DNA of 64,000 bases from Thermogutta sp039793925 (GCF_039793925.1 NZ_JBAMME010000294.1:28653-92652), one strand, 5' to 3'. Shown: positions 46,045-55,690, counted from the first letter of the stretch. The notes: generated by a model from the letters alone, not told the origin. Made by a program: numbers and translations.

Positions 46045-47040
46045 ATGTCTTGGCACGATCAACACCGTTGGCTTATCAGGCGTTGGTTCGCTCTTGTCTT
46101 GGGTGTGCTCTTAGTTACGGGACTAAACGCGGTTGCCCGTACCGAAGAAGGCGCTAATCCGGAGAATGCTGCACCGCCTCCGGGAAATCAGCCGGCGCAA
46201 CCCCTGACGCCCTCACCGGCCGAAAAGCAACCTGAGGCCATGCCGATTCCGGAGCAAATCCTGGGTCCGCCACGGCGCCTGGCCCCGGGCGTTTTGATCA
46301 CGATCCCGCCCGATGTCCAGGTGGATGAAACCCACAACCGCCAGGACATTGTTGAGTTGGTGACGGCGGATCCACAATTAGACTGGGCAAAAGGGGTTGA
46401 CTTCCGACGCGAGGTGTACTGTCTGGAATTCCAATTCAAGCCACCGCGGCTGATTCAGGTCGATCTGCCTCAGCCTAGCGGCAAACTCCAGCGAAAAACG
46501 ATCTGGTACCTGATTTATAAAGTGACCAACCGTGGGGGAGCTCTTCGGCCGGTCCTTGAACAGGACGGTACCTACCGCGTGGATTCGGTCGACGTACCTG
46601 TGAGATTCGTCCCCATGTTTTACTTGGAAGCAGAGACGTCCACCGGCGTTAAGCGGTATCCGGACCGTGTTATCCCGCTCGCCAAGTATCCTATCCAGAT
46701 GCGAGAAGACCCCAACATTAACTTCTACGATTCGACCCAGGTAGCCACGCGAGAGTTGGCGGTAGGCCAGTCGCTATGGGGGGTTGCTACCTGGGAAGAC
46801 GTGGATCCGTCCATCGACAGGTTTTCTATCTTGGTAGTGGGATTATCAAATGCCTATCGGTGGCAGGACCCCCCTGGTGCGTACAAACCCGGCGACCCCA
46901 TTGGCCAGGGTCGACGATTCGAGAGGAAGATCCTTCAACTGAACTTCTGGCGGCCGGGGGACGAATACATCTTGCGAGAAGACTCAATCAGATTCGGCCA
47001 GCCGGGGACGGTTGACTATGCGTGGATCTATCGTTATTAA
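46045..47040 (+). CDS. Secreted hypothetical protein
   Basis: A 331-residue exported protein. The ATG at 46045 is chosen because it gives a standard signal peptide (RRWFALVLGVLLVTGLNAVA) about 10 residues in; a frame to 45979 adds 22 uncharacteristic residues. A Pro/Ala/Gln linker (about 30-75) is followed by a globular, mainly beta part with YCLEFQFKPPRLIQVDLP and WYLIYKVTNRGG. I recognise no named family. It precedes rpmA by 78 bases; a shared transcript is possible but there is no functional link. Confidence 0.75.
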   Translation: MSWHDQHRWLIRRWFALVLGVLLVTGLNAVARTEEGANPENAAPPPGNQPAQPLTPSPAEKQPEAMPIPEQILGPPRRLAPGVLITIPPDVQVDETHNRQDIVELVTADPQLDWAKGVDFRREVYCLEFQFKPPRLIQVDLPQPSGKLQRKTIWYLIYKVTNRGGALRPVLEQDGTYRVDSVDVPVRFVPMFYLEAETSTGVKRYPDRVIPLAKYPIQMREDPNINFYDSTQVATRELAVGQSLWGVATWEDVDPSIDRFSILVVGLSNAYRWQDPPGAYKPGDPIGQGRRFERKILQLNFWRPGDEYILREDSIRFGQPGTVDYAWIYRY

Positions 47041-47118
47041 TGATTTGATAGCCACCGTCCATTGTTGGCTGGATAAAAAGTTGGTACCGGAAACAGATTT
47101 CGAGCAAGCAGGCGCGAT

Positions 47119-47370
47119 ATGGCACACAAGAAAGGCCAAGGATCAAGCCGTAACGGGCGGGATTCAAATCCCCAGTACCGTGGGGTGAAGTTCTTCGGTG
47201 GACAGTTCGTGAAGGCGGGAACCATCCTCGTCCGCCAGCTCGGCACAAAGTTTCATCCCGGCAACGGCGTGGGTGTCGGTCGTGATTACACGCTGTACGC
47301 CCTGGTGGATGGTTATGTCAAGTTTGATCGCGGCGGTCGTCGGGTTAACGTTGTCAGTGCGTTGAACTGA
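47119..47370 (+). CDS. rpmA: 50S ribosomal protein L27
   Basis: An 83-residue ribosomal protein near the peptidyl-transferase centre. The N-terminus MAHKKGQGSSRNGRDSNPQ and the FFGGQFVKAGTILVRQLGTKFHPG region are diagnostic. There is no L27 N-terminal cleavage extension of the Firmicutes type. The usual partner rplU (L21) is not upstream. A hairpin terminator lies between rpmA and obg, so the common rplU-rpmA-obg operon is split here. Confidence 0.97.
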   Translation: MAHKKGQGSSRNGRDSNPQYRGVKFFGGQFVKAGTILVRQLGTKFHPGNGVGVGRDYTLYALVDGYVKFDRGGRRVNVVSALN

Positions 47371-47487
47371 ACGGCCCATCATCCCCGAAAATTTGACGGT
47401 AAACAAGTCAGCCAGTCAAAAGGTTGCGCAAAAAGTTGCGCTGTGAAAGTGTGATTACCACGGCTACAAATCTTTGAATGTGTTCCC

Positions 47488-47512
47488 GGGACCGCGTCAT
47501 GGTCCCTTTTTT
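47488..47512 (+). terminator. Rho-independent terminator between rpmA and obg
   Basis: The stem GGGACC/GGTCCC (47488-47493 with 47501-47506) with a seven-base loop is followed by six T (47507-47512). Confidence 0.85.
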
Positions 47513-47611
47513 GTGCGCCGTGGCCGGAAAAGTAACATGACAGACCGAGTGAATCCTGCACCGCGCTGCTGCTCGGGCATTAACCTCTTCTGAAAGACCG
47601 TAACGCAACCC

Positions 47612-48643
47612 ATGTTCGTGGATGAGGTAGAAATCTTTGTGAAAGGAGGACGTGGCGGCGACGGCTGCGTCAGCTTCCGCCGGGAGAAGTACGTTCCTAA
47701 AGGGGGACCAGACGGGGGGGACGGGGGCGACGGTGGGAGTGTCATTTTGGAGGCGCAGGAAGGCGTGGACAGTCTGGCCGCGCTGGCACACCGTAAACAT
47801 TGGATCGCCGAGAATGGCGAGCGCGGAGGTCCGGCTCTGTGCCACGGACGGTCAGGCAACGATTTGATCCTCGCCGTGCCTCCGGGGACTCTGGTGTTCG
47901 ACAAAACGCACAACTTACTCCTCAAGGATCTTTCCCGACCAGGGGATCGCGTGGTGGTGGCACGGGGTGGAAAAGGCGGAAAAGGGAACGCGGCCTTTAA
48001 ATCGCCCACAAACCGTGCGCCCCGCGAGGCCACCCCGGGAAGTGAAGGAGAAGCCCGCCATTTGCGTTTAGAACTCCGTTTGATCGCGGACGTGGGATTG
48101 GTCGGGAAACCGAACGCCGGCAAAAGTACTCTGCTCAGCCGAATGACGCGTGCGCGTCCCAAAGTCGCCAACTATCCTTTCACAACGAAGCATCCCCACC
48201 TGGGGCGCGTTGTGCTCGACATGGAGCGGAGCTTCGTGATGGCGGACATTCCGGGGCTGATCGAAGGAGCTCATCGGGGAGCAGGCCTGGGTCATGAGTT
48301 TCTCCGCCATATTCAGCGTTCCGGAATTCTCGTTCACCTTGTCGAGCCAGAACCTTACGACGGTACCGACCCCATCTCAAATTACCGCAATATTCGGTTT
48401 GAATTGGAACAATTCGATCCTGGCCTAGTCACCAGACCCGAAATCGTCGTTGTGACAAAGGCGGATCTGCCAAGCGCGGAGCGCGTTCGGCAGGAGCTTC
48501 AGGACGTCCTGCAAAAACCGGTGCTCAAAATCTCGGCAGTGACCGGTGAAAACCTCAATATTCTGGCCGAAAGGATTTGGCAAACTTTAACAGATCAGCG
48601 GTCCGCGCAGCCCACTCTTTTTCCCAAGATCCCCATTGGTTAA
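47612..48643 (+). CDS. obg: GTPase Obg (ObgE/CgtA)
   Basis: A 343-residue ribosome-assembly GTPase. The Gly-rich Obg fold occupies residues 1-158 (VKGGRGGDGCVSFRREKYVPKGGPDGGDGG). The G domain follows: G1 GLVGKPNAGKSTLL, switch NYPFTTKHP, G3 DIPGLIEGAHRGAGLGHEFLRHI, G4 VVTKADL, and G5 around ISAVTGENL. There is no C-terminal OCT domain; the protein ends after the G domain like the shorter Obg proteins. The downstream type III pantothenate kinase begins 92 bases later. Confidence 0.96.
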   Translation: MFVDEVEIFVKGGRGGDGCVSFRREKYVPKGGPDGGDGGDGGSVILEAQEGVDSLAALAHRKHWIAENGERGGPALCHGRSGNDLILAVPPGTLVFDKTHNLLLKDLSRPGDRVVVARGGKGGKGNAAFKSPTNRAPREATPGSEGEARHLRLELRLIADVGLVGKPNAGKSTLLSRMTRARPKVANYPFTTKHPHLGRVVLDMERSFVMADIPGLIEGAHRGAGLGHEFLRHIQRSGILVHLVEPEPYDGTDPISNYRNIRFELEQFDPGLVTRPEIVVVTKADLPSAERVRQELQDVLQKPVLKISAVTGENLNILAERIWQTLTDQRSAQPTLFPKIPIG

Positions 48644-48735
48644 GGAGGCGCTTGCACAAGCATCTCGGCGTAAATCATAATTCTCATAAGTTTACATCGA
48701 GTTGTCATGGCACCTGACTGGGGATCGCACCATCG

Positions 48736-49554
48736 ATGGACCGACGCTTCTTTTTTGCCGTGGACATCGGCAATACCCGAATCAAGTGTGGCCGCTTTCC
48801 CTGGCAGCCGACCTCTGCCCGGTTGCCGGTTCCTGAACAGGTTGTGTCCATTCTGCCAGCGACAGGAAACTGGGAGGCCCTCGAAGAGGTTCTGAAGTCG
48901 CTCCCCGAGCAATCCGGGACGCTGACCTGGTGGATCGCTAGCGTCAACCGTCCGGCGACGACCGACCTGGTGGAGTTTTTGCGTCTCCGTCGCGCATCCG
49001 AGAAAGTTTTTCTCCTCACTTCACAGGAAATCCCGATACCCGTATCGCTTCCCCATCCCGATCGGGTGGGAATCGACCGCCTCGCGGCGGCGGTGGCAGC
49101 GGATACCCTGCGCCACCCCAAGCATCCGGCCATTGTTGTGGATGTAGGCACGGCCATCACGGTGGACGTGCTGAGCTCCCACGGCAGTTTCGAAGGGGGC
49201 GCCATCGCCTGTGGACCGGCCATTGCTGCCCGAGCGCTCTACGAATTCACGGACCTTCTCCCGCAGATCGAAACCGTCTGGACGTCACCCCCTCCCCCGA
49301 TTGGCCATAACACTCAAGAGGCCATGGCCGCCGGAGTGTTCTGGGGAATGGTGGGCACCGTTCGTGAACTCATCTTTCGGCAAACCGAGCATATCTCCGA
49401 GGAGCCGGACATCTTTGTGACAGGCGGAGGTGGTGGTCTTCTGGCGAGTCTGCTTGGTGGTTCCGCCCGATTTGTGGAGCATCTGACACTCTCAGGGATC
49501 GCGTTGACAGTGTACTCCTACCTGGCACACCACCTTCAACGCGGTGGTTCGTGA
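48736..49554 (+). CDS. coaX: Type III pantothenate kinase
   Basis: A 272-residue enzyme catalysing the first step of coenzyme A synthesis. The phosphate-binding DIGNTRIKCG (10-19), the GIDRLAAAVAA segment and VVDVGTAITVDVLSSHGSFEGGAIACG (the second phosphate and adenosine motifs of the ASKHA fold) are all present, so it should be active. Its 3' end overlaps the convergent nnrD gene by 19 bases. Together with coaD 4 kb downstream it provides two CoA-pathway genes in this window. Confidence 0.93.
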   Translation: MDRRFFFAVDIGNTRIKCGRFPWQPTSARLPVPEQVVSILPATGNWEALEEVLKSLPEQSGTLTWWIASVNRPATTDLVEFLRLRRASEKVFLLTSQEIPIPVSLPHPDRVGIDRLAAAVAADTLRHPKHPAIVVDVGTAITVDVLSSHGSFEGGAIACGPAIAARALYEFTDLLPQIETVWTSPPPPIGHNTQEAMAAGVFWGMVGTVRELIFRQTEHISEEPDIFVTGGGGGLLASLLGGSARFVEHLTLSGIALTVYSYLAHHLQRGGS

Positions 49555-50447
49555 TCGCAGGAGAACGTGTTGCGATACTGCCGAAAAGCCCGGGGCAAGT
49601 AGTCGATCAAGTCCGAAGCGATCATGGCCTCTTCGGTGAGATCGGCAGCCGCCAGATCCCCTCCCAAACCGTGAAGATACACCGCGAGCTGAGCGGCCGC
49701 GAACGGCTCCAACCCCTGCGCCCCCAGCGCCGCAATCAACCCCGTGAGCACGTCTCCGGAGCCCCCGGTCGCCATACCCGGGTTGCCGGTCGTGTTGAAA
49801 TAGCAGCGAACCCCGTCGGTGACAAGCGTAGGATGCCCTTTGTAAACCAGGACCACTCCCCATTCTCTCGCCCAATGCTGGGCGAGCTGCCAGCGTTCCT
49901 CGATGGGGCGGCGTGTGTCGGCGATAGATCCTACCAGCCGCCGGAACTCTCCGGGATGGGGTGTCAGAACTCGCGGACCGGCTGGACGTGGTAACTGACC
50001 ATTTTCCCGGGCAAGCGCGTTCAGACCATCTGCATCCAGGACCAGCGGTTTCCCCAATTCCGAGTACACCCGAGCCACAAACCGCGAGAGTCCGAGGGAC
50101 CGTCCGAGTCCTGGTCCCAACGCTACCCAATCCGCCTCAGCGGCAGCGTCCATCACCTGCTCAAAAGCCCGCAACGAAATTCTTCCCTGCCTATCTGCCT
50201 CAAGCGGAATTGTGGTGTATGAACGCTCATAGGCTGCGACAATCGAGAGCACCGGTCCGGGCGTTGCCACTCTCACAAGGCCTGCGCCCCCCCGAAGAGC
50301 CGCCAGACCAGCAAGCCCTGCCGCTCCCGACATGCCCAAACTCCCGCCGACAATGAGGACGGTGCCAAACCGGCCCTTATGGGCATCCCGGGGTCGCATC
50401 GGCAACACTGGCAAAGGGGGATTTTGAGCGAAGTTTTTTTCAATCAT
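49536..50447 (-). CDS. nnrD: ADP-dependent NAD(P)H-hydrate dehydratase
   Basis: A 303-residue repair enzyme of the ribokinase-like YjeF C-terminal type. Signatures include RDAHKGRFGTVLIVGGSLGMSGAA (residues 20-43), the GPGLGRS loop, DADGLNAL, LTPHPGEF and the ATP-site motif GNPGMATGGSGDVLTG with catalytic Asp. It dehydrates damaged NAD(P)H hydrates using ADP. The partner epimerase (NnrE/YjeF N-terminal domain) is not fused or adjacent, so it must lie elsewhere. Its start overlaps the stop of larB by four bases, indicating translational coupling. Confidence 0.93.
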   Translation of the reverse strand: MIEKNFAQNPPLPVLPMRPRDAHKGRFGTVLIVGGSLGMSGAAGLAGLAALRGGAGLVRVATPGPVLSIVAAYERSYTTIPLEADRQGRISLRAFEQVMDAAAEADWVALGPGLGRSLGLSRFVARVYSELGKPLVLDADGLNALARENGQLPRPAGPRVLTPHPGEFRRLVGSIADTRRPIEERWQLAQHWAREWGVVLVYKGHPTLVTDGVRCYFNTTGNPGMATGGSGDVLTGLIAALGAQGLEPFAAAQLAVYLHGLGGDLAAADLTEEAMIASDLIDYLPRAFRQYRNTFSCDHEPPR

Positions 50448-51244
50448 TGTTTCGCAGACCCCAACAAGGCCCGCCGCCGAGCACTGTTTTTGGCAATCAA
50501 CCCTGCCACGTAGCCACCCTTGAAACCCGCGTCGATGTTCACAACCACCACGTTGGCCGCACAGCTATTGAGCATACTCAACAGGGCGGAGACGCCGCCA
50601 AAGCTAGCGCCATAGCCAACACTGGTGGGCACTCCAATGACCGGACAGGATACGAACCCTCCCACCACGCTGGGGAGAGCTCCCTCCATTCCCGCTACCA
50701 CGACTACGGCGTCCGCATCTTGCAGAAGGTGGAGATTGGCCCGGAGTCGGTGAGGTCCCGCCACCCCCACGTCCTGCACCAAACGCACCTCCGCGCCGGT
50801 CCAGAGAGCCGTCTCCCGCGCTTCCTCCGCCACAGGCAGATCACTGGTTCCGGCAGTCACCACGGTTACGATGCCACGGGGCTCCGTATCGGTTGACGGC
50901 TCTGATTTCGGAATTCGCAAAGTGCCCGCCACTGGGTTGTACCGGCCAGCAGGAAATTCCCGAAGCAGGACCTCGGCCTTATCAGGCGAAATCCGCGTCG
51001 CGAAGACATCGACACCGTTTTCAAGGAGCGCGTGAAAAATTTTGCACAGCGACTCAACCGTTTTACCCTGTCCGTACACCACTTCAGGGAAGCCGCATCT
51101 CCGCTGCCGATCCAGATCGACCTGGGCCTCGCCAACATCGGCAATTCCCCATTTCTGACACGCCTCCACAAATCGCTCGACATCGAGCTGACCGCTTTTC
51201 AATTGCTCGGCGAGGTGTCGCAGTTCATTAATGGGAAGCATCAT
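50444..51244 (-). CDS. larB: Nickel-pincer cofactor biosynthesis protein LarB
   Basis: A 266-residue carboxylase/hydrolase that acts on nicotinic acid adenine dinucleotide to start synthesis of the nickel-pincer nucleotide cofactor of lactate racemase and relatives. A PurE-like core holds GVAGPHRLRANL, GMEGALPSVVGGFV and CPVIGVPTSVGYGASFGGVSALLSMLNSCA, with the conserved VNIDAGFKGGY near the C-terminus. AGGAG lies nine bases before the ATG at 51244; a GTG at 51250 is too close. It is co-transcribed with nnrD. No larC, larE or larA is visible in the window. Confidence 0.93.
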   Translation of the reverse strand: MMLPINELRHLAEQLKSGQLDVERFVEACQKWGIADVGEAQVDLDRQRRCGFPEVVYGQGKTVESLCKIFHALLENGVDVFATRISPDKAEVLLREFPAGRYNPVAGTLRIPKSEPSTDTEPRGIVTVVTAGTSDLPVAEEARETALWTGAEVRLVQDVGVAGPHRLRANLHLLQDADAVVVVAGMEGALPSVVGGFVSCPVIGVPTSVGYGASFGGVSALLSMLNSCAANVVVVNIDAGFKGGYVAGLIAKNSARRRALLGSAKQ

Positions 51245-51482
51245 ATGCACAAACTCCTAATGGATCAAACTGATGCCCAGAAGGCTGCTTCACTTTGTCG
51301 CTCCGCCTGATCTCGGTCGGGACATCCTCACACATCGTAACGCCTGACAAAGCGTGACCCTCTTCCGCACTCCCCCCGTATGAATTCTGGTGAATTGTAT
51401 CAGGTCCGTCACGCCGGCCTGAGGAACGTTTGTGTGTCCAGGCCCAGGCAATCCGCCAATAGCGGCAACAATCGGCGGGTGA

Positions 51483-53249
51483 TCACTTTTGCGTGGCGAG
51501 GTCGTAACTGGTCAACGGTGGTTGATAATAGCCCATCGCAGCCATCGCCACATCCAAGCGGTAGAGCGGATCCTGCAACAGACTCGGTCGTCTATCCGCA
51601 GCCGGGATGGTTGTCACGTAGATCCTGATTTCCCCTGGCACTGTCGTGATCATTTCTTCCCGCCAGTCGCCCACCAGGTCCACTGTCGCCACGTAGCTTC
51701 CCTCCAGCCGCGGAGCCAGCTCTTGGGGCGGATAGTACTTACGGATACGAGACCCGATGACGAGTTCCCGATAAGGGTCGGCGTCCCAGTATGCTACCCA
51801 GGGACCGAAGCCAGCCAGGTTTTCCTCGCTGATCACCTTACCCTGCGCACTCCATAGTTTTGCCCAGGCGAAATTCTTGTTCGGATCGGTGTCCGCACTG
51901 TAGCACTCCGCTCCGGGATAGCGAGGATCGATATCGCTGCACATGCCGTGACTGTGAACGTGCCGTGTCGGACCATCGTATCCCCATAAAATCTCGCCCG
52001 TCTTAGCATCCACCATGCACATGCCGTTTTTCGGCTGGCGGGTTTCCATCCCATAATAAATTTCTAACCCTGGTCTTTCAGGATTCAGGTCGCCGACGTA
52101 CGCATGATCGGGATGGCCAAGCCCTGTAGTCCATAACGGTTTTCCGTCGTCGTCAAGAACAAGTGATCCCAGAATAATTTCGTCCTTGCCATCTCCATCG
52201 ACATCCGCGGCTTGCGTCCAGTGCGCTCCCTGCCCCTGGTATCTTTTTTCCATACCACGGTTGTCCCACCGCCAGATCTCGGTAAGTTGTGCATTCTCAT
52301 AGCGATATGCGATTGCGACCATCACGTTGTACGTCCCGCGCAGGACGATCAGAGCTGGCCTTTTACCATCAAGGTACGCCACCGCCAATTGATTCCGCGA
52401 GGCGTAGTTGTAGCTGGGGAACATCTCCCGAGCGGGCCAGGCCACACGGGTAATGGGCTTGCCAGTCGGACCGTCGAGGATTGTAAGATACTCAGGCCCA
52501 CTTTGGACGCGGCCGTCGGGCCCGCGCGGATCACCCTCACCTGTCTTGGCGGCCACCTCGGCCTTTCCGTCTCCGTCCAAATCGTACACGATGTACGGCG
52601 AATACCAGATCCCCTGCTCAATGGCCCAACCAAGATCGTACCGCCACAGCATTTTGCCGTCCAAGGTGTAGGCTTCCAGTTTGTAAGTACCCGGGCTCGG
52701 CTTCCAATAGGCCTCGTACGGATCGATATTCTGGTTTGGCTGTTTGATAACCACATCGAGTTTGCCGTCTCCGTCCAGGTCGGCAATTCCGATCTTTTGA
52801 AACGTGTGATCCCCGTCGAGCCTGATTGACAGGTAGGGCCGCGCCTTTTCGCCGACCGTCACTTCAAAGGAGGCTTCCTCTCCCGTCTCCCGCCCGTGTC
52901 TGACAGGGCGCAGAATATAGCGATGATTTCCCGGACCGACTCCGTCGTCCACAAAGTCGCAAGTCCGGATAATGGGATCCTTGTTGAGCCGAACGGATGC
53001 CCCTTCATTTGGGTTCTGCCGATACACGTTGAACGCGATGTCCTGCGGATCCTCGCGGAGCAATCGCCAGGTGAGATAAACAGCACGCGGCGCAGCCTGC
53101 ACGGCGACAAATCCGCGGTCCAGCCTCTCCATGTGACGCTGACCATAAGCTAGTCCAACACCTGTCAGGACCACAAAAGATCCTACAACGACATTCATCC
53201 AGCGTACAAACGGCCGGCGATGGCTCCCTATGGGCCGAGAGACCGCCAT
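51483..53249 (-). CDS. Polysaccharide lyase family 11 rhamnogalacturonan lyase
   Basis: A 588-residue secreted enzyme that cleaves rhamnogalacturonan I of pectin. A signal-anchor (about 18-35) precedes the family-defining start MERLDRGFVAVQA, AVYLTWRLLREDPQDIAFNVYR. The eight-bladed propeller carries repeated calcium loops of the type DLDGDGKLD/DLDGDGKAE/DVDGDGKDE, and the active-site region QGAHWTQAADVDGDGKDEI is intact. The family includes YesW (endo) and YesX (exo) enzymes; which one is not clear. With the DUF2961 gene at 1.3 kb it points to plant polysaccharide use. It stands alone on the minus strand. Confidence 0.93.
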   Translation of the reverse strand: MAVSRPIGSHRRPFVRWMNVVVGSFVVLTGVGLAYGQRHMERLDRGFVAVQAAPRAVYLTWRLLREDPQDIAFNVYRQNPNEGASVRLNKDPIIRTCDFVDDGVGPGNHRYILRPVRHGRETGEEASFEVTVGEKARPYLSIRLDGDHTFQKIGIADLDGDGKLDVVIKQPNQNIDPYEAYWKPSPGTYKLEAYTLDGKMLWRYDLGWAIEQGIWYSPYIVYDLDGDGKAEVAAKTGEGDPRGPDGRVQSGPEYLTILDGPTGKPITRVAWPAREMFPSYNYASRNQLAVAYLDGKRPALIVLRGTYNVMVAIAYRYENAQLTEIWRWDNRGMEKRYQGQGAHWTQAADVDGDGKDEIILGSLVLDDDGKPLWTTGLGHPDHAYVGDLNPERPGLEIYYGMETRQPKNGMCMVDAKTGEILWGYDGPTRHVHSHGMCSDIDPRYPGAECYSADTDPNKNFAWAKLWSAQGKVISEENLAGFGPWVAYWDADPYRELVIGSRIRKYYPPQELAPRLEGSYVATVDLVGDWREEMITTVPGEIRIYVTTIPAADRRPSLLQDPLYRLDVAMAAMGYYQPPLTSYDLATQK

Positions 53250-53373
53250 AGCAAGTCCTCCGCAACTAAGGCCAAATCACACCTCCACCGTCTCCACCGT
53301 GCGTCGATGCAAGTTTTTTCGTAATATAATCGGTTGAGAGTGAACCCGCCATCGTGGAATTGGAGTACCAGCC

Positions 53374-53892
53374 ATGACAGAGCTCGATCCGCGAATCGCC
53401 GTTTACCCCGGGTCTTTCGACCCGATCACTCTTGGACATCTCAATGTCATGGAGCGCGCCAGCCGACTGTTCGACCGGCTCATTGTGGGTATTGGGGTGA
53501 ACATCCATAAGTCTCCCATGTTCGATGCCAAAGAACGCGAAGAGCTCATACGGCAGTCCACGCCCCATCTTACCAACATCGAAATCCGCACATTTCGGGG
53601 TTTGGCCGTGAATTTTGTTCGCGAATGTGGCGCAAAAATCATGATCCGCGGAGTTCGTCCGATCACCGATATTGCGGCAGAAATCACCATGATGATGGCC
53701 AACCGCCGCCTTGCCCCGGATGTGGAAACACTTTTCATGATCGCCGACGGCGAACTCGCCCATGTTTCCAGCTCGCTTATCAAAGAAATTGCCCCGATTG
53801 CCTCCGATGAGGAACTTTCCCGTTTTTTGCCTCCGCCGGTCGTCACAGCCCTGCGGGCAAAACTGGCTGCTTCTGCCCGAACGATGCGGTGA
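53374..53892 (+). CDS. coaD: Phosphopantetheine adenylyltransferase
   Basis: A 172-residue hexameric enzyme, the penultimate step of coenzyme A synthesis. The nucleotidyltransferase motif YPGSFDPITLGHLNV (10-24) and the second motif AHVSSSLIKEIA are intact, as is RGVRPITDIAAE, which binds ATP and substrate. Length is normal. No ribosome site stronger than GAG is seen upstream. It lies alone between a lyase gene and the Tat-exported oxidoreductase. Confidence 0.96.
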   Translation: MTELDPRIAVYPGSFDPITLGHLNVMERASRLFDRLIVGIGVNIHKSPMFDAKEREELIRQSTPHLTNIEIRTFRGLAVNFVRECGAKIMIRGVRPITDIAAEITMMMANRRLAPDVETLFMIADGELAHVSSSLIKEIAPIASDEELSRFLPPPVVTALRAKLAASARTMR

Positions 53893-54223
53893 GAGGATCC
53901 ATGAGGCATTCTCTCCATCTAACATCGCGTGCCACGCAGGTCTCAAAGGAGGGTCCAGGGAGGGCCTGCTCTCGTTTGTCCGCTTCTGAGCTAACTTTTT
54001 CAATACCAGGTGACATGCTCCGTTTTTTCGCCAACAGTCCGAACTACCAGGTTGACAGCAAGAATCGACTGACGACAATACAGGGCAGTGCTCCGGTTTT
54101 TGTGGCGTGGTGAGATTGGATCGAAGATGCACGGAGGCTAATCACCCCAATCACCGGTTTGACAAGCTGACGGTTTTGTGTTTCGCAAATGTTCGCTTCA
54201 TGCACGTGTGGAGGTTGCTTGCA
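53893..54223 (+). other. Intergenic region with candidate promoter
   Basis: About 330 bases without a gene. TTGACA at 54052-54057, a 16-base spacer and GACAAT (54074-54079) could drive the oxidoreductase gene; a second TTGACA at 54159-54164 has no partner. GGAGG at 54210-54214 is the ribosome site of the next gene. Confidence 0.45.
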
Positions 54224-55612
54224 ATGTCAGACAAAGTATCCAAATCGTCTCGGCGGGAATTTCTCAAGACGACTAGTCAACTGGCCGTCGCTACGGCTGT
54301 CAGTGCAGCCGTAGTGCCGCACGTTCACGCAGCAGAAGACAACACCATTCGGATTGCCCTTATCGGATGTGGAGGACGCGGAACAGGCGCCGCGTTCAAC
54401 GCAATGTCCGTTAAGCGCGTGCCCATCAAGCTCGTCGCGATGGCTGACGTTTTCAGCGACCGCCTGAATTCAAGCTACGACAACCTTAAGCAGAGATTCG
54501 GCGACCAGGTGGACGTCCCCGACGATCGCAAGTTTATTGGCTTCGATGCCTATCGGAAGGCCATGGATTGTCTTCGCCCTGGCGATGTGGCGATTTTTAC
54601 TACTCCTCCCGCCTTCCGTTGGGTGCATTTCACCTACGCCATTGAGAAGAACCTCCATGTATTCATGGAAAAGCCGGTGACTGTAGACGGCCCAACCAGC
54701 AAGCGCATGCTCGAACTGGCCAAGAAATCAGTGGAGAAAAACCTCAAAGTCGGCGTGGGGCTGATGTCCCGTCACAGTCGTGCCCTCCAAGAGTTGTACA
54801 AGCGTATTCAGGATGGCGCCATCGGCGACATCATCTTCGAGCGGGGCTACCGCATGCATGGTCCGATCGGTTATTTTGCTTCCACCCCCAAGCCAGAAGG
54901 AATCAGCGAATTGCTTTACCAGGTGAGGCGATTCCACAGCTTCCTCTGGGCCAGCGGAGGATCCTATAGCGACTTCTATATCCATATCATCGATCACCTT
55001 GCCTGGATGAAAAACGATTGGCCTGTCAAAGCCATGGGGTTGGGTGGCCGACATTACAAAACAAGCCCCGAAGGCGTTCCCTACATCGATCAAAACTTTG
55101 ACGTCTACGCGGTGGAGTACACCTATGCAGACGGGAGTAAATTCTGCTTCGATGGCCGCTGCATGGCAGGGGCCGATAACGTGTACTACAGCTATATCCA
55201 CGGATCCAAAGGGTCAGCGCTCGTGTCTGCCAGTGGAGATTGCAACCCGCCCTCCCGCATTTTTAAAGGCCAGGCCCCCGACATGTCCGCGCTAGAATGG
55301 GAATCCCAGGTTCCACCAGAAGAACGCGACCCCTACCAAAATGAATGGAACGCCCTCATCGACGCCATCCTGGATGACAAGCCCCATAACGAAGTCGAAC
55401 GCGGCGTCAAAGCGAGCCTTGTCACATCGATGGGTCGGATGTCCGCGCACACCGGTCGTGAAATTACGTACGAAGAAATCCTCAATTGCCCGCACGAGAT
55501 GGCGCCGGGCCTCGACCAGTTGACCATGGACTCGCCGGCCCCCCTGCAACTGGGTCCCGATGGACGTTATCCCGTCCCAATGCCCGGACTTAAAACGGAT
55601 CGCGAATATTGA
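54224..55612 (+). CDS. Tat-exported Gfo/Idh/MocA-family oxidoreductase
   Basis: A 462-residue protein. The ATG at 54224 follows GGAGG by nine bases and gives a twin-arginine signal (SRREFLKTTSQLAVATAVSA, about 8-27) with an AHA cleavage region. The mature part has the Rossmann motif IRIALIGCGGRGTGAAFN for NAD(P) and the EKPV motif of the family (HVFMEKPVTVDG) with the catalytic Lys. Members oxidise or interconvert sugars. Tat export after cofactor loading is usual for the many planctomycete paralogues. A perfect 14-base hairpin lies downstream. The substrate is unknown. Confidence 0.93.
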   Translation: MSDKVSKSSRREFLKTTSQLAVATAVSAAVVPHVHAAEDNTIRIALIGCGGRGTGAAFNAMSVKRVPIKLVAMADVFSDRLNSSYDNLKQRFGDQVDVPDDRKFIGFDAYRKAMDCLRPGDVAIFTTPPAFRWVHFTYAIEKNLHVFMEKPVTVDGPTSKRMLELAKKSVEKNLKVGVGLMSRHSRALQELYKRIQDGAIGDIIFERGYRMHGPIGYFASTPKPEGISELLYQVRRFHSFLWASGGSYSDFYIHIIDHLAWMKNDWPVKAMGLGGRHYKTSPEGVPYIDQNFDVYAVEYTYADGSKFCFDGRCMAGADNVYYSYIHGSKGSALVSASGDCNPPSRIFKGQAPDMSALEWESQVPPEERDPYQNEWNALIDAILDDKPHNEVERGVKASLVTSMGRMSAHTGREITYEEILNCPHEMAPGLDQLTMDSPAPLQLGPDGRYPVPMPGLKTDREY

Positions 55613-55690
55613 TTCCCTGAGAAATCACACCTAACACTAGGCGAGCATCCGCAACTGCTCAGATACATATCCCATTCGTCCGTCATCGAA

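Noticed and set aside
52212..52829. Plus-strand frame opposite the PL11 lyase
   Set aside because: Shadow of the lyase propeller repeats.
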